Of a stretch of DNA of 59,921 nt, positions 9,205-18,254 are shown piece by piece. Made by a program: the position numbers and the translations under genes. Origin of the DNA: Nocardiopsis endophytica (GTDB lineage Bacteria > Actinomycetota > Actinomycetes > Streptosporangiales > Streptosporangiaceae); assembly GCF_027706725.1 (NCBI RefSeq), contig NZ_JAQFWQ010000038.1:1-59921 (forward strand), read 5' to 3'. Under the pieces are notes generated by a model. It was not told where the DNA came from, made no database searches, and worked only from the letters and a program-made list of their open reading frames with translations. The stretch's first letter is position 1. Every line of letters begins with the position of its first letter.

Positions 9205-10275
9205 ATGGCCACCTCCCACTCCCACCCGCCCATTCCCGAGCTCGACCTCCTCGCGGCGTTCGACGCCACCCGGACCGGCTACCTCGCCCTGGGGTTCGAG
9301 ATGGGGCGCTATACCCGGCGCGGCCTGGAGCCCGCCCCCGGGTTCGACGGCCGCCTGATCACCTTCGCCCAGGCCAACGGCAGCGGGTCCCTGTACGCCG
9401 TCTGGCTCCGGGACAGGGGCGCGGACCCTGCCGCCCAGCCGGTCGTCGCTCTCGGGGACGAAGGCGGCGTCCGCCTCGTCGCGCGCGACCTTCGTGCCTT
9501 CCTCACCTTCCTGGCGGCCCTGCCCACGAACTGCGAACCGCACATCGACACCGAAGGGGTGTTCGTCCGCGAGCTGATCGACCCGGACGACGAGGAGGAT
9601 GAGGACGACGAGGGCGCCGCGCTCGCGGACAACGCGGCCTTCACCGAGTGGCTGGACCGCACCTTCGGCCTGGCACCCGCCGACGACTGGCGCGCCGTGG
9701 TCGATGCCGCCGAGGAGGAGTTCGGCGACGAATGGGCCGCCTGGGCGCACGCCTTCGGACCGGGTTCGGTCTGGTCGCCCGTCCGCGACCTCAACCGGCT
9801 GTACGAAGCCGACGACGGGTTCGCCGCGCGGCATGCCAGTGGCCTGTGGCTCCTGGAGACCTACGGCGACCCGGACTACGCGGACGCCCCGGGCCTCACC
9901 ACCGCGATGGAGCCGTTCGCCACCAACGGCGACGACACGGTCTTCGCCCTGTGGCGGCTCGATGAACAGGCCGGTGAACAGGCCGGTGGGCGGACCGGAG
10001 CGGCCGACCGCCCCGTCGTGGCCGCGGGCATGGACGGCGGCGTCCACGTCGTGGCCCGCAACGCCCGTGAATTCCTGGGCCTGGTGGCGGGGCTGGAGGA
10101 CACCGAGATCCGCTGCGACCGCGCGGGCGCGGCCCTGCGCCCGCGCGATCGGGCTGGACAAGCGGACGCGTTCCGGTCCTGGGCGGAGGAGAACCTCGGT
10201 GTGCGTCCGGCCGCGGACCCGGCCGCGGTGATCACGGCCGCCCACGCCGAACTGGGGGGCCGCCTCCCGAGGTGA
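9205..10275 (+). CDS. Hypothetical protein with two copies of one domain (SUKH-like pattern)
   Basis: I cannot assign this 356-residue acidic protein to a family. It is internally duplicated. The first unit has a YAVWLRD strand, a GGVRLVARDLRAFLTFLA segment and a FTEWLDRTFGL helix. The second has FALWRLDE, GGVHVVARNAREFLGLVAG and FRSWAEENLGV. An acidic linker (DPDDEEDEDDE) lies near residue 130. The strand-helix pattern recalls SMI1/KNR4 (SUKH) proteins, many of which are immunity proteins, but no toxin gene is adjacent. The start at 9205 gives a clean N-terminus. Its stop lies five bases from the end of the convergent next gene. Confidence 0.65.
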   Translation: MATSHSHPPIPELDLLAAFDATRTGYLALGFEMGRYTRRGLEPAPGFDGRLITFAQANGSGSLYAVWLRDRGADPAAQPVVALGDEGGVRLVARDLRAFLTFLAALPTNCEPHIDTEGVFVRELIDPDDEEDEDDEGAALADNAAFTEWLDRTFGLAPADDWRAVVDAAEEEFGDEWAAWAHAFGPGSVWSPVRDLNRLYEADDGFAARHASGLWLLETYGDPDYADAPGLTTAMEPFATNGDDTVFALWRLDEQAGEQAGGRTGAADRPVVAAGMDGGVHVVARNAREFLGLVAGLEDTEIRCDRAGAALRPRDRAGQADAFRSWAEENLGVRPAADPAAVITAAHAELGGRLPR

Positions 10276-10279
10276 CCGC

Positions 10280-11038
10280 TCAGGTCCCGGCGGCCTCCCG
10301 TGGGCGGGCCGCGATGTACACCGTGTTGGACGACTCTCCCCCTTGCAGCGGGTTGGGGAACCGCACCTCCTCAGCGCGCGCGGCGGCGAAGACCTCCCCC
10401 AGCCGGGCGGTGAACCCGTCGTCGGGCGGGTCGTTCGACCACAGGGCGAACACCCCGCCCCCGGCCAGCATCCGCCGGGCGAACGCGGCCAGGCCCTCGG
10501 TGGTGTAGAAGGCCGAGTGCTCCGGGTTCAGGACGTGCTCGGGGGAGTGGTCGACGTCGAGCAGCACCACGTCGAAGGCGCCCGCGTCGCCCTTGAGCGC
10601 GTCCGGCTCCTCGTCCCCGCGCGCGATGGCGAAGAAGTCGCCGTGCACGAACGTGCACCGGTCGTCGGCGGACAGGACCGCACCCGCCGGGATGAGCCCC
10701 TCCTTGTGCCAGTCGATGACCTCGCCCAGCGCCTCGATCACCACCAGGGCGCCGACACGGTCGTCCTCCAGCGCGGTCTGCGCCGTGAACCCGAGCCCGA
10801 GCCCGCCGACCGCCACCCGCAGCCCCCGTCCCGAGCCGCCCGGGGTGAGGCCCGGTTCCGCCAGGGCCAGGCGGGACATCTCCTCCTCGGCGGCGGTGAA
10901 CGCGCTGGACATCAGGAACTCGTCGCCCAGTTTGATCTCGTGGACCTCGCGCCCGAGCACCGGGTCGAGCCTGCGGCGCAGGCTGATGTCGCCGATGGGC
11001 GTGGGGCGCAGGTCCAGCACCTGGAAACGTCGGCTCAT
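10280..11038 (-). CDS. Spermidine synthase-like class I methyltransferase-fold protein
   Basis: The 252-residue protein has the aminopropyltransferase-like Rossmann fold. Visible are the glycine-rich motif VGGLGLGFTAQTAL, the acidic strand end VVIEALGEV and the LLDVDHSP motif in place of the usual DxxDP active-site region. Many such short actinobacterial proteins are annotated as spermidine synthase without proof. The altered Asp motif and the missing N-terminal beta domain make polyamine synthesis uncertain. The start at 11038 (MSRRFQVL) has AGGACAGGA upstream. Confidence 0.7.
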   Translation of the reverse strand: MSRRFQVLDLRPTPIGDISLRRRLDPVLGREVHEIKLGDEFLMSSAFTAAEEEMSRLALAEPGLTPGGSGRGLRVAVGGLGLGFTAQTALEDDRVGALVVIEALGEVIDWHKEGLIPAGAVLSADDRCTFVHGDFFAIARGDEEPDALKGDAGAFDVVLLDVDHSPEHVLNPEHSAFYTTEGLAAFARRMLAGGGVFALWSNDPPDDGFTARLGEVFAAARAEEVRFPNPLQGGESSNTVYIAARPREAAGT

Positions 11039-11376
11039 GGGCGTCCTGTCCTGGTCGGCGGCGGATCGCCGGTCCGCCCGGGGAGCGGCGCGGACGGCCC
11101 TCGTCACGCTATCGGAGTCGGCCCGTCTGAGCGGACGGCCGCTCCGGCCGCCGCCCGGCCCCCGGCCTCCCCCCTCGGGCGGACGGTGCACGGCGGGTAC
11201 GAGTGTGCCGCACACCACGGAGAGAACCGCGGCGGCGCGGCGCGTAGCGGTCGACCGGCGGGGGAATCGTCAGGAGGGCGACGCGTCGACGGCCCTTCCG
11301 TGCTTCCACCGCCGCGCGACCGCGCTCCCGCAGACTGACCGGCACCCCTTCGCCCCTTGATCAGCCGGAGCAGCCC
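11039..11376. other. 338-base gap between divergent genes
   Basis: This GC-rich gap separates the spermidine synthase-like gene (leftward) from an alpha/beta hydrolase (rightward). Open frames here run through from neighbouring shadows and lack a plausible start. I see no convincing -10 element, RNA or repeat, although both promoters must lie in it. Confidence 0.5.
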
Positions 11377-12327
11377 GTGTCCCAGTCCCCACCCTCCTCC
11401 TGCCCTCCGCTCCAGGAAGCGGACACATCCCACATCGGCGTCCCTGTGCGGCCGGTCGAGGTGAAGGTCCGCGGCCTGACCCTGTCCGGGCTGCTGGCCG
11501 AACCGCGCGAGGGGCCGCCCCGCGCCGTGATCGCGGCGCTCCACGGCGGGGGGATGCGCGCCGGGTACTTCCACGGCCGGGCCGACCCCGCCACCTCGCT
11601 GCTCACCCTCGCCGCCGCCACGGGGGCCGCGGTGCTCGCCCTGGACCGCCCCGGATACGGCGCTTCGGCGGAGCAGCTCCCCGAGGGCATGGAGCAGGCC
11701 GAGCAGGCGGAGACGGTCCGCGAGGCGCTCGCCGAGCACGCCCGGCGGCGCCCGGTCGGTGACGGCTTCCTCCTCCTGGGGCACTCGCTGGGGGGCAAGG
11801 TGGCGTTGGCCGCCGCCGCCGGCTGGAAGGGCGCCGGGCTCCTCGGGGTGGACGTGTCGGGGATCAGCGACCGGTGGGCGGTCGACCCCGCGGGCCTCAC
11901 CGAGAAGGAGCGGGCCCAGACGCACGGCCGCGTCTGGGGGCCGCCGTCCCTCTACCCGCCCGGCACCTTCCGCTTCGCCCGCGGCCTGGTCGCGCCGGTC
12001 CCCGAACGGGAGGCGGCGCAGATCCCGCACTGGCCGCGCATGTACGCCCGGCTGGCGCCCGCGGTGCGCGTGCCCGTCCGCTTCACCTTCGCCGAGTACG
12101 AGCGCTGGTGGCGGTCCGACCCGGTGACCGTGGAGGCCATGGCGTCCCGCCTGGGCACCCGCGCGGTGCGCGTCGAGCACATGCCCGGCGCCGGGCACAA
12201 CATCAGCCTCGGCCTGATGGCCCGCAGCTACCACCTGCGGGTGCTCGCCTTCCTGGAGGAATGCCTCGTCCGATCGGCGGCCGCGGTTTCGTCACCACCC
12301 GGGACTACGATCCGCGAGTCGGCTTGA
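11377..12327 (+). CDS. Alpha/beta hydrolase
   Basis: The 316-residue protein shows the alpha/beta hydrolase layout. An oxyanion-type HGGG turn lies near residue 57, the nucleophile elbow GHSLGGK gives a Ser near residue 130, and a late AGHN supplies the catalytic His. The start is GTG with CCGGAG six to seven bases upstream. It carries no signal peptide and no diagnostic lid motif, so the substrate (ester, lactone or amide) cannot be named. It is followed after 22 bases by a hypothetical gene and may share its transcript. Confidence 0.8.
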   Translation: MSQSPPSSCPPLQEADTSHIGVPVRPVEVKVRGLTLSGLLAEPREGPPRAVIAALHGGGMRAGYFHGRADPATSLLTLAAATGAAVLALDRPGYGASAEQLPEGMEQAEQAETVREALAEHARRRPVGDGFLLLGHSLGGKVALAAAAGWKGAGLLGVDVSGISDRWAVDPAGLTEKERAQTHGRVWGPPSLYPPGTFRFARGLVAPVPEREAAQIPHWPRMYARLAPAVRVPVRFTFAEYERWWRSDPVTVEAMASRLGTRAVRVEHMPGAGHNISLGLMARSYHLRVLAFLEECLVRSAAAVSSPPGTTIRESA

Positions 12328-12349
12328 ACGGAGAGTGAGAGGTGGTGCG

Positions 12350-12964
12350 GTGTCGTTCAAACCCATCGTCGTCGCCCTGCACAGGGACCCCGATATGGGG
12401 TTGGAACGACAATTGGACCTGGTCATGCGCCCCTTCGTCCGGGGCCGCGACCGAGACGACCCGGACGAGGGGCCGGGCCGCAAGCGGTGTGACGGGTGGT
12501 GTGTCGGAGGCCGCTGGTCCGGACGCTTCCTGAGTTCGGCGGTCCACTTTGCGGATGTCCGCTCCGACCTCGTCGATCCGATGCCCTTCCCCGACGACAG
12601 TCCGCTGTCCGGCCGCCTCGCCTGCGACGGCGGCCCCAAGCGCCTCCTCGACCTGGAGCACGCCCGAGCGGCGGCGGAAGTGGAGGCGTGGCGCGAGTGG
12701 CCCGCGTTCCTCGAGCGGCGGAGGTCACCGTTCACGGGCCGGTTCCGCGAGCCGGAGACCGCCGCGACCGTCCGTGCGGAGTTCGACCGGTACGTCGCCG
12801 CCGTACGGGGCCGGGCCATCGCGGATTCGGCGCTGGTGACCCTGGAAGGGGAGTGGATCGAGACCAACGGGCCGGGCCTCGGCGACCGGTATGCCGAAGC
12901 GGACGGCTACATCGACGCCCTGGACGGCGGTGTGTGGCTCGTCTGCCTCTGTGTCCACCACTGA
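12350..12964 (+). CDS. Hypothetical protein
   Basis: I do not recognise this 204-residue cytoplasmic protein. It begins SFKPIVVALHRDPDMG, has a stretch of charged residues (RGRDRDDPDEG) near 40, and ends in an acidic helix plus the hydrophobic tail GGVWLVCLCVHH. The GTG start at 12350 has GAGAGG seven bases upstream and is preferred over the ATG-like codons further up. Codon use matches that of the neighbours. It ends just before a strong hairpin shared with the convergent ABC importer operon. Confidence 0.6.
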   Translation: MSFKPIVVALHRDPDMGLERQLDLVMRPFVRGRDRDDPDEGPGRKRCDGWCVGGRWSGRFLSSAVHFADVRSDLVDPMPFPDDSPLSGRLACDGGPKRLLDLEHARAAAEVEAWREWPAFLERRRSPFTGRFREPETAATVRAEFDRYVAAVRGRAIADSALVTLEGEWIETNGPGLGDRYAEADGYIDALDGGVWLVCLCVHH

Positions 12965-12976
12965 GCAGGGCCCCGC

Positions 12977-13007
12977 GGGCGGGCCGCCGGCGTCCGGCGG
13001 CCCGCCC
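12977..13007. terminator. Bidirectional hairpin terminator
   Basis: Perfect 14-bp arms (GGGCGGGCCGCCGG and its complement) around a CGT loop lie between two convergent genes. No U-run follows, as is usual for high-GC actinomycetes. Confidence 0.65.
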
Positions 13008-13014
13008 TGCGGAC

Positions 13015-14058
13015 TCAGAAGGCGTCGGGGTACAGCTCACCGGCGATCTGCTCGACCGCGTCGATGTTGCCGAGCGTGCCCGGGAACAGGTCGCTCTTCT
13101 GCACCGCGATGAGGCGGCCCTCCTCCACGGCGGGCACGTCGGGGAAGGTCTCCTCCAGGTAGTCGCGGGTCTTCTTCTCCGAGTCGGCGTCCGACACGCT
13201 GAAGACGATGGCCTCCGGGTTCCGGCTGATGATCTCCTCCGGGCTGATCTCGGCGGCGAAGAAGTCGGCGAACTCGGGGGCGTCCGGGTCGAACACGTTG
13301 TCCCCGCCCGCCTGGGCGATGATGTCCGCCTCGATCCCGGCGCCGATCGCCTGCAGGGAGTTGCCGTCGACGAAGACCTGCGCCACCGACAGCCGGTCCA
13401 CGCCTTCGAGCGACGACTCCACCCCGGACAGCCGCTCCTCGGCGTCCGCCGACAGCTCGGCGGCGGTGTCCTCCTCGCGCAGGATCTTCCCCAGGTTCTC
13501 GATGTCGGTCAGCACGTCGGTCACCTCAGCGCTGCTCCGGCGGTCCAGGCACCCGCCGGTCGCCACGTAGGCCTGGGCGCCGTTGTCCTTCAGCTGCTCG
13601 ATGCTGGCGAAGCCCTGCTCGGCGGTGAACTCGTACTCCGTCGGGGACACGACCAGGTCAGGGGAGGCCGCCAGCAGGTCCTCGCGCGCGGGCGGCGCGT
13701 CGGTGCTGAGCACCGGGACGTCGGCGGCCTGCTCGGCCACGTCGTCCGGGAGCGCGGAGACGTCCGTCTGCGCCTGGCCGGAGAGGGAGTCCGCGGCGCC
13801 GAGGCGGACCAGCAGCTCGGTCTGCGAGGGCATCATGCCGACGATGCTGGCGGGCGCCGCGTCGAACGACAGCTCGCGCCCGCAGTTCGTGACCGACACC
13901 GTCTCGCCCGAGCCGCCGCCCGCCTCCGAGTCGGCCGTGACACCCGTCCCGCACGCCGACAGCACCAGGGGTGCTGCGGCCACGGCGGCGAGCGCGCCCA
14001 AGGGGCCCCGGCGGCGGGACCGGCTCGGCGGGGTGGAGGGGGAGGTGCTGCGGATCAT
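13015..14058 (-). CDS. Class III ABC substrate-binding lipoprotein (siderophore/haem/B12 type)
   Basis: The 347-residue protein is exported and lipid-anchored: a basic N-terminus, a hydrophobic stretch and the lipobox LSAC with Cys36. The rest has the FecB/BtuF/FepB (periplasmic-binding type III) pattern, including SIVGMMPSQTELLVRLGA and a C-terminal region with NIDAVEQIAGELYPDAF. Such proteins bind metal chelates or cobalamin outside the cell. It is the last gene of a five-gene leftward operon and overlaps the ATPase by ATGA. Its place opposite a YcaO peptide cluster suggests the cargo is the metal-loaded peptide product (inference). Confidence 0.85.
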   Translation of the reverse strand: MIRSTSPSTPPSRSRRRGPLGALAAVAAAPLVLSACGTGVTADSEAGGGSGETVSVTNCGRELSFDAAPASIVGMMPSQTELLVRLGAADSLSGQAQTDVSALPDDVAEQAADVPVLSTDAPPAREDLLAASPDLVVSPTEYEFTAEQGFASIEQLKDNGAQAYVATGGCLDRRSSAEVTDVLTDIENLGKILREEDTAAELSADAEERLSGVESSLEGVDRLSVAQVFVDGNSLQAIGAGIEADIIAQAGGDNVFDPDAPEFADFFAAEISPEEIISRNPEAIVFSVSDADSEKKTRDYLEETFPDVPAVEEGRLIAVQKSDLFPGTLGNIDAVEQIAGELYPDAF

Positions 14059-14945
14059 GGTCTGGTGCTTCCTTCCGGGGCTGTGAGGGACACAGGGGTT
14101 CCCTCGTGGTCGGGTTCGGTGTCCGGGCGGTCCGGGTCGTCCCGGCCGTCCCGGTGGTCTGCGCCGTCCCGCGCCGCGGAGCTGCGGGCGTCGAAGAGGA
14201 AGTGCCGCTGCCCCGACCGCGGGTGGTCGACCGCGGTGGAGTCGACGTCGAACGCCGTACGGATCAGTGCGGTGTCCAGGACCTCGTCCGGCGCGCCGAG
14301 CGCGGCCAGCCGCCCGTCGACCAGGACGCCGACCGTGTCGCACGAGCGCGCGGCCAGGTTCAGGTCGTGCAGGGCGACCAGGACGGTCTTGTCGGTGGCG
14401 CGGATCAGGTCGAGCAGTTCGAGCTGGTGGGCGATATCGAGGTGGTTGGTCGGCTCGTCGAGGACGAGGACCGGCGTGTCCTGGGCCAGCGCGCGGGCGA
14501 ACAGCACCCGCTGGCGCTCGCCGCCCGACAGCGCCGAGAACGCGCGCCGGGCCAGGTGCGAGGCGCCGACCCGCTCCAGGGCGCCGAGGGCGACCGCCAC
14601 GTCCCGGTCGGAGTCGTTGCCGAACCCGCGCCCGTGCGGGATGCGGCCGAGCAGCACCATGTCGAGGACGGGGATCTCGAACTCCTCGCTGTGCTCCTGC
14701 GCCATCACCGCCACGCGCAGGGCCATCTCCCGGCGGCTCAGCGACGCGGTGTCCCTCCCGTCCAGGAGCACCCGGCCCGACGACGGGGCCGCGACCCCCG
14801 ACACGGCGCGCAGCAGCGTGGACTTGCCGCTGCCGTTGGGGCCCAGCATCCCGAGGACCGTCCCCGACGGGACGGAGACGCTCACCTCGGACACGACCCG
14901 CCGTCCGCCCCGGTGCGCGTCCAGGCCTTCGATGTCGACCCTCAT
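14055..14945 (-). CDS. ABC ATPase, FecE/BtuD type
   Basis: The 296-residue protein carries Walker A GPNGSGKST, signature LSGGERQRV, Walker B VLVLDEPTNHLD and switch His in ALHDLNLA. This is the standard set for the ATPase of iron-chelate and cobalamin importers. About 40 residues after the domain are hydrophilic and Asp/Arg-rich (RDGADHRDGRDDPDRPD), with no known role. It overlaps both the permease before it and the binding protein after it by ATGA, so the three importer subunits are translationally coupled. Confidence 0.92.
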   Translation of the reverse strand: MRVDIEGLDAHRGGRRVVSEVSVSVPSGTVLGMLGPNGSGKSTLLRAVSGVAAPSSGRVLLDGRDTASLSRREMALRVAVMAQEHSEEFEIPVLDMVLLGRIPHGRGFGNDSDRDVAVALGALERVGASHLARRAFSALSGGERQRVLFARALAQDTPVLVLDEPTNHLDIAHQLELLDLIRATDKTVLVALHDLNLAARSCDTVGVLVDGRLAALGAPDEVLDTALIRTAFDVDSTAVDHPRSGQRHFLFDARSSAARDGADHRDGRDDPDRPDTEPDHEGTPVSLTAPEGSTRP

Positions 14946-16153
14946 CGGCCCACCCCCGCGCTCTCCGCGCGGTCGCGCCGCAGCAGCCACAGGAAGAACG
15001 GTGCTCCGACCATGGCGGTCAGCACCCCGAGCGGGATCTCCGACGGCTCGGCGAGGGTGCGCGCCAGCAGGTCGGAGGCGGCGAGGAACACCGCCCCGGC
15101 CAGCACCGCGACCGGCAGCATCCGCCGGTGGTCGGAGCCGACGATGATCCGCGCGATGTGCGGGATGACCAGCCCGACGAACCCGATCCCGCCCGAGACG
15201 GCCACGACCGCTCCGGTCAGCAGCGCCGCGGCGATGAGGACGGCGGTGCGCAGCCGGTCGACGTGCACGCCGAGCGAGGCCGCTGCCTCGTCGCCGACGA
15301 GCAGGGCGTTGAGGGCGCGCGCACGCAGCGCCGCGAACACCCCGACGGCGGCCAGCGCGGCGGCGGGCAGGGCCAGGTGCCCCATGGTGGCCGCCGAGAC
15401 CGAGCCGAGCAGGAAGAACATGATGCTGAAGACGTTCTGCGCGTCGGTGGCGATGGTGAGGTAGCTGGTCACCGCGCTGAACAGGGACCCGAGCGCGACC
15501 CCGGCCAGGATCAGCCGCTGCGGCGCGATCCGCCCGTTCTTGCGCGCCAGGAAGTACACCGCCCCGGTCGCCATGAGCGCCCCCGCGAAGGCGGAGGCGC
15601 CGATCCCGAGCGAGCCGATCCCGATCCCCAGCACGATGTAGGTCACCGCACCGACCCCCGCACCGGCGGAGACGCCGAGGATGTAGGGCTCGGCGAGCGA
15701 GTTGTGCACCACCGCCTGGATCAGCGCGCCCGCCAGCGCGAGGGAGGCCCCGGCCAGGGCGGCGAGCAGGGCCCGCGGGAGCCGGAACTGCCAGACGGCG
15801 TTGTCCTGCACCGTCGTCAGCGACCCGTCGGACATCCACGGCATGCCGGGCAGGAGGTGCCCGGTGACGATGCGGAGGGCGTCCAGGGGCGGCACCGCGA
15901 TGGTGCCGGTGCTCGTCGAGACCAGCACCACAGCCGCCAGCGCGAACGCCAGGGCCGGGACCAGGAGGCGGGCCGCGAGCACGCCCCGCCGGCGGGGAGC
16001 GGTGGGCCCGGCCGGTGCGGGCGGTGCACCGCCGCTACCGCCGCCACCGGCGGGGCCGGCGGTTCCGGTGGCGGCGCCGCGCCGCTCCGGTGGTGAGTCG
16101 GGGGAGCGTTCCGGGGTCGTCACCCCGGCGCTCCCATCGGTCGTCTCCGGCAT
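14942..16153 (-). CDS. FecCD-family ABC permease
   Basis: The 403-residue membrane protein has the FecCD/BtuC pattern. RLPRALLAALAGASLALAG and the conserved NSLAEPYILGVSAGAG loop occur in the first half. GGIGFVGLVIPHIARIIVGSDH and a PSEIPLGVLTAMVGAPFF segment occur near the end, the latter two contacting the ATPase in BtuC structures. A proline- and glycine-rich 55-residue cytoplasmic extension precedes the first membrane segment. Only one permease gene is present, so a homodimer is expected. It starts four bases after the peptidase stop. Confidence 0.92.
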   Translation of the reverse strand: MPETTDGSAGVTTPERSPDSPPERRGAATGTAGPAGGGGSGGAPPAPAGPTAPRRRGVLAARLLVPALAFALAAVVLVSTSTGTIAVPPLDALRIVTGHLLPGMPWMSDGSLTTVQDNAVWQFRLPRALLAALAGASLALAGALIQAVVHNSLAEPYILGVSAGAGVGAVTYIVLGIGIGSLGIGASAFAGALMATGAVYFLARKNGRIAPQRLILAGVALGSLFSAVTSYLTIATDAQNVFSIMFFLLGSVSAATMGHLALPAAALAAVGVFAALRARALNALLVGDEAAASLGVHVDRLRTAVLIAAALLTGAVVAVSGGIGFVGLVIPHIARIIVGSDHRRMLPVAVLAGAVFLAASDLLARTLAEPSEIPLGVLTAMVGAPFFLWLLRRDRAESAGVGR

Positions 16154-16157
16154 GGAG

Positions 16158-18254
16158 TCACAAGCCCTTTCCGGCCTCAGGGGTCATGGTTCGGTGCGCG
16201 GGCGCCGGCCGCGCCGAGCGGGTCGCCGCCGCGGCGAAGCTCAGCACGGTGGCGCCCAGCAGGTGCAGGCTGTCGAGGTGGTTGCCGCCGTGGCCGGTGC
16301 GCGGCGCGCGCCACAGGGCCGCGTCACCGCCGGCGCGCCGCAGGGCGTCGACGACGGCCGAGGTGTCGTCGGCGGCGACGCGGGAGTCCTCGTCCAGGAC
16401 GATGCCGAGGAAGCGGGGCAGGCCGGCGGCGCCGGGCGGCAGGCTCCTCGCGCGGTGCAGCGGGGAGATCCGCCGGAGGCGGGCGTTCCGGCCGGGGTCG
16501 TCGGGTCCGCCGAACTCCTCGATCCAGTGCCGCCCGAGCGGGTGCGCGGCGAGGTTGAGCAGGTCGAGCGGGGCGGCGGTGCTGACCACCCCGGCGCACA
16601 GCCCCGGTGAGCCCAGGGCGCAGCCGGCCGCCACCACCCCGCCGTGCGAGGCTCCGGCCAGGACGAGCAGGTCCGGCCGGGTGAGCCCGGCGGCGACGAG
16701 CCCGCGCGCCACGGCGGCCAGGTCGTCGATGCCGCGCGCCTTGGCCGCGCCCCGTCCGGCCTCGCGCCAGGCGGCGCCGTGCTCGCCGCCGCCCCGGATC
16801 TGGGCGGTCGCGTACCGGCCGCCGTGGCCGACCCATGCGGGGACCGTCGGCTCGAAGGTGGCCAGACTCGGGACGCCGAAGCCTCCGTAGCAGGTGAGGA
16901 TCAACGGGGTGGGACCGCTCGCGTCCGCGGGTGAGGTGACCACGACGGGGACCGCCGCCCCGTCGTCGGCGGGGAGGTCGAGCCGCTCGGTCCGCGCCCA
17001 GGGGGACGGTGGACGCGGGGCCCTCTGTGCGGCGGTGGTTGGGCTTGTGGGCCGGCCGGGAGCCTTGTGCGTGTGGTGCTCGGCTCGGCGGTCCTCGCGT
17101 GGCTGTTCGTCGGTTGCGTGGGTGCGCGGGGGAGGGGTGGAGTCGTCGTTGAGGCCGTCCGTGCCGTCGTCCGCGGTGGTGGTGACCGCGTCCGGTTCGG
17201 TGAGTGCGGCGGCGGACGGTGTGGGCCCTGCCCCCGGTGCGGCGGTCCGGTCCGCGCGCAGGGAGGCGCCATGCTCAATGCGGGAGGCAGGACGCAGCAG
17301 CTCATCGGCCTCGACCACGCGCGGCGGCAGGACCGGGCCCTCGATCAGGGCGTGGAACCGGCCCGCGTCGGCGCCCACCTCCGTCGCGACGGCCGGTTCG
17401 CCCTCGTAGGCCACCGGGCGGTCGTCGACGGCCTCCCCCTCGCAGATGCACACCAGCACACTGCCGCCCGCGCGCACCCCGGACACGAGGACATCGCGGA
17501 GTCCGTCGCCGCCGAGTGCAGCGACGGACGTGATCCGAAGGGACGGGTCCTCCCAGGACCACCTCTCGGCCCCGTCGCGCGCATTGAGGACGGTGAGGCG
17601 CCGCCCCGTGTCCACCAGGGCGTCGTCTCCTGCGCCGAGGACGCGGACGACCGCCGGGAACGTGCCGAGCACGGCGCCCGTGGCGCGGTCGGTCAGGACG
17701 GTGGCCGCGCCGGGGCGGCTCTCGGCCAGCAGCCCGCGCCGCCCACCGGGGAACAGCCGGAGCCGCACGTCCGGCGGCGCGGCCGAGGTCCGGAGCTCCC
17801 CGCTCTCCGCGTCGAGATCGACGAACCGGCGCGACCCGCCCGCCACGAGCTCTAGGCGGGAGGAGTCCCCGCTCCAGAGCATGGTGTCGTAGCGGCAGCG
17901 GACCTCCGCGTACGTGCGCACCCGGCCCGTCGCGGTGTCGACCAGGACCAGGGCGGCGTCCTCGTCCGCACGCTCGGCCAGCTGGACCGCGATGTGCCTC
18001 CCGTCCGGGGAGGGCGCCATGCGCAGGATGTGCCCCTCGGGCTCGAAGACCGGAACGGCGTCGCCGCTCGTGGAGGGGGCGCATGAAGAGGAGTCGCCGA
18101 CCCGGTAGATGCCGCGCCGCCCGCGCCCGGGGAGCCTGCTCAGGGCGAATCCTCGGTCGGGCAGGCCGGGGCGGCCGTGGTGCTCCCACTCGGACAGGGC
18201 GGCGTCGAGGGCGGGGACGATCTCCGGTACGTCCTGAGGAGGTGTGGTGTCCAT
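16158..18254 (-). CDS. Prolyl-oligopeptidase-like S9 serine peptidase
   Basis: The 698-residue protein has the two-part S9 layout: a beta-propeller region (about 20-330) and a C-terminal alpha/beta hydrolase domain. The triad is visible as Ser536 (GASHGG), an Asp near 623 (LDEDSRV) and His655 (RTGHGGNH). There is no signal peptide, so it acts in the cytoplasm. Between the domains, about residues 345-430, lies a Thr/Pro/His-rich insertion (THATDEQPRE, EHHTHK) whose codons are less GC-rich at the third position than the flanks. It may trim the modified precursor or cleave the re-imported peptide to free metal (inference). It overlaps the upstream propeller gene by one base. Confidence 0.83.
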   Translation of the reverse strand: MDTTPPQDVPEIVPALDAALSEWEHHGRPGLPDRGFALSRLPGRGRRGIYRVGDSSSCAPSTSGDAVPVFEPEGHILRMAPSPDGRHIAVQLAERADEDAALVLVDTATGRVRTYAEVRCRYDTMLWSGDSSRLELVAGGSRRFVDLDAESGELRTSAAPPDVRLRLFPGGRRGLLAESRPGAATVLTDRATGAVLGTFPAVVRVLGAGDDALVDTGRRLTVLNARDGAERWSWEDPSLRITSVAALGGDGLRDVLVSGVRAGGSVLVCICEGEAVDDRPVAYEGEPAVATEVGADAGRFHALIEGPVLPPRVVEADELLRPASRIEHGASLRADRTAAPGAGPTPSAAALTEPDAVTTTADDGTDGLNDDSTPPPRTHATDEQPREDRRAEHHTHKAPGRPTSPTTAAQRAPRPPSPWARTERLDLPADDGAAVPVVVTSPADASGPTPLILTCYGGFGVPSLATFEPTVPAWVGHGGRYATAQIRGGGEHGAAWREAGRGAAKARGIDDLAAVARGLVAAGLTRPDLLVLAGASHGGVVAAGCALGSPGLCAGVVSTAAPLDLLNLAAHPLGRHWIEEFGGPDDPGRNARLRRISPLHRARSLPPGAAGLPRFLGIVLDEDSRVAADDTSAVVDALRRAGGDAALWRAPRTGHGGNHLDSLHLLGATVLSFAAAATRSARPAPAHRTMTPEAGKGL

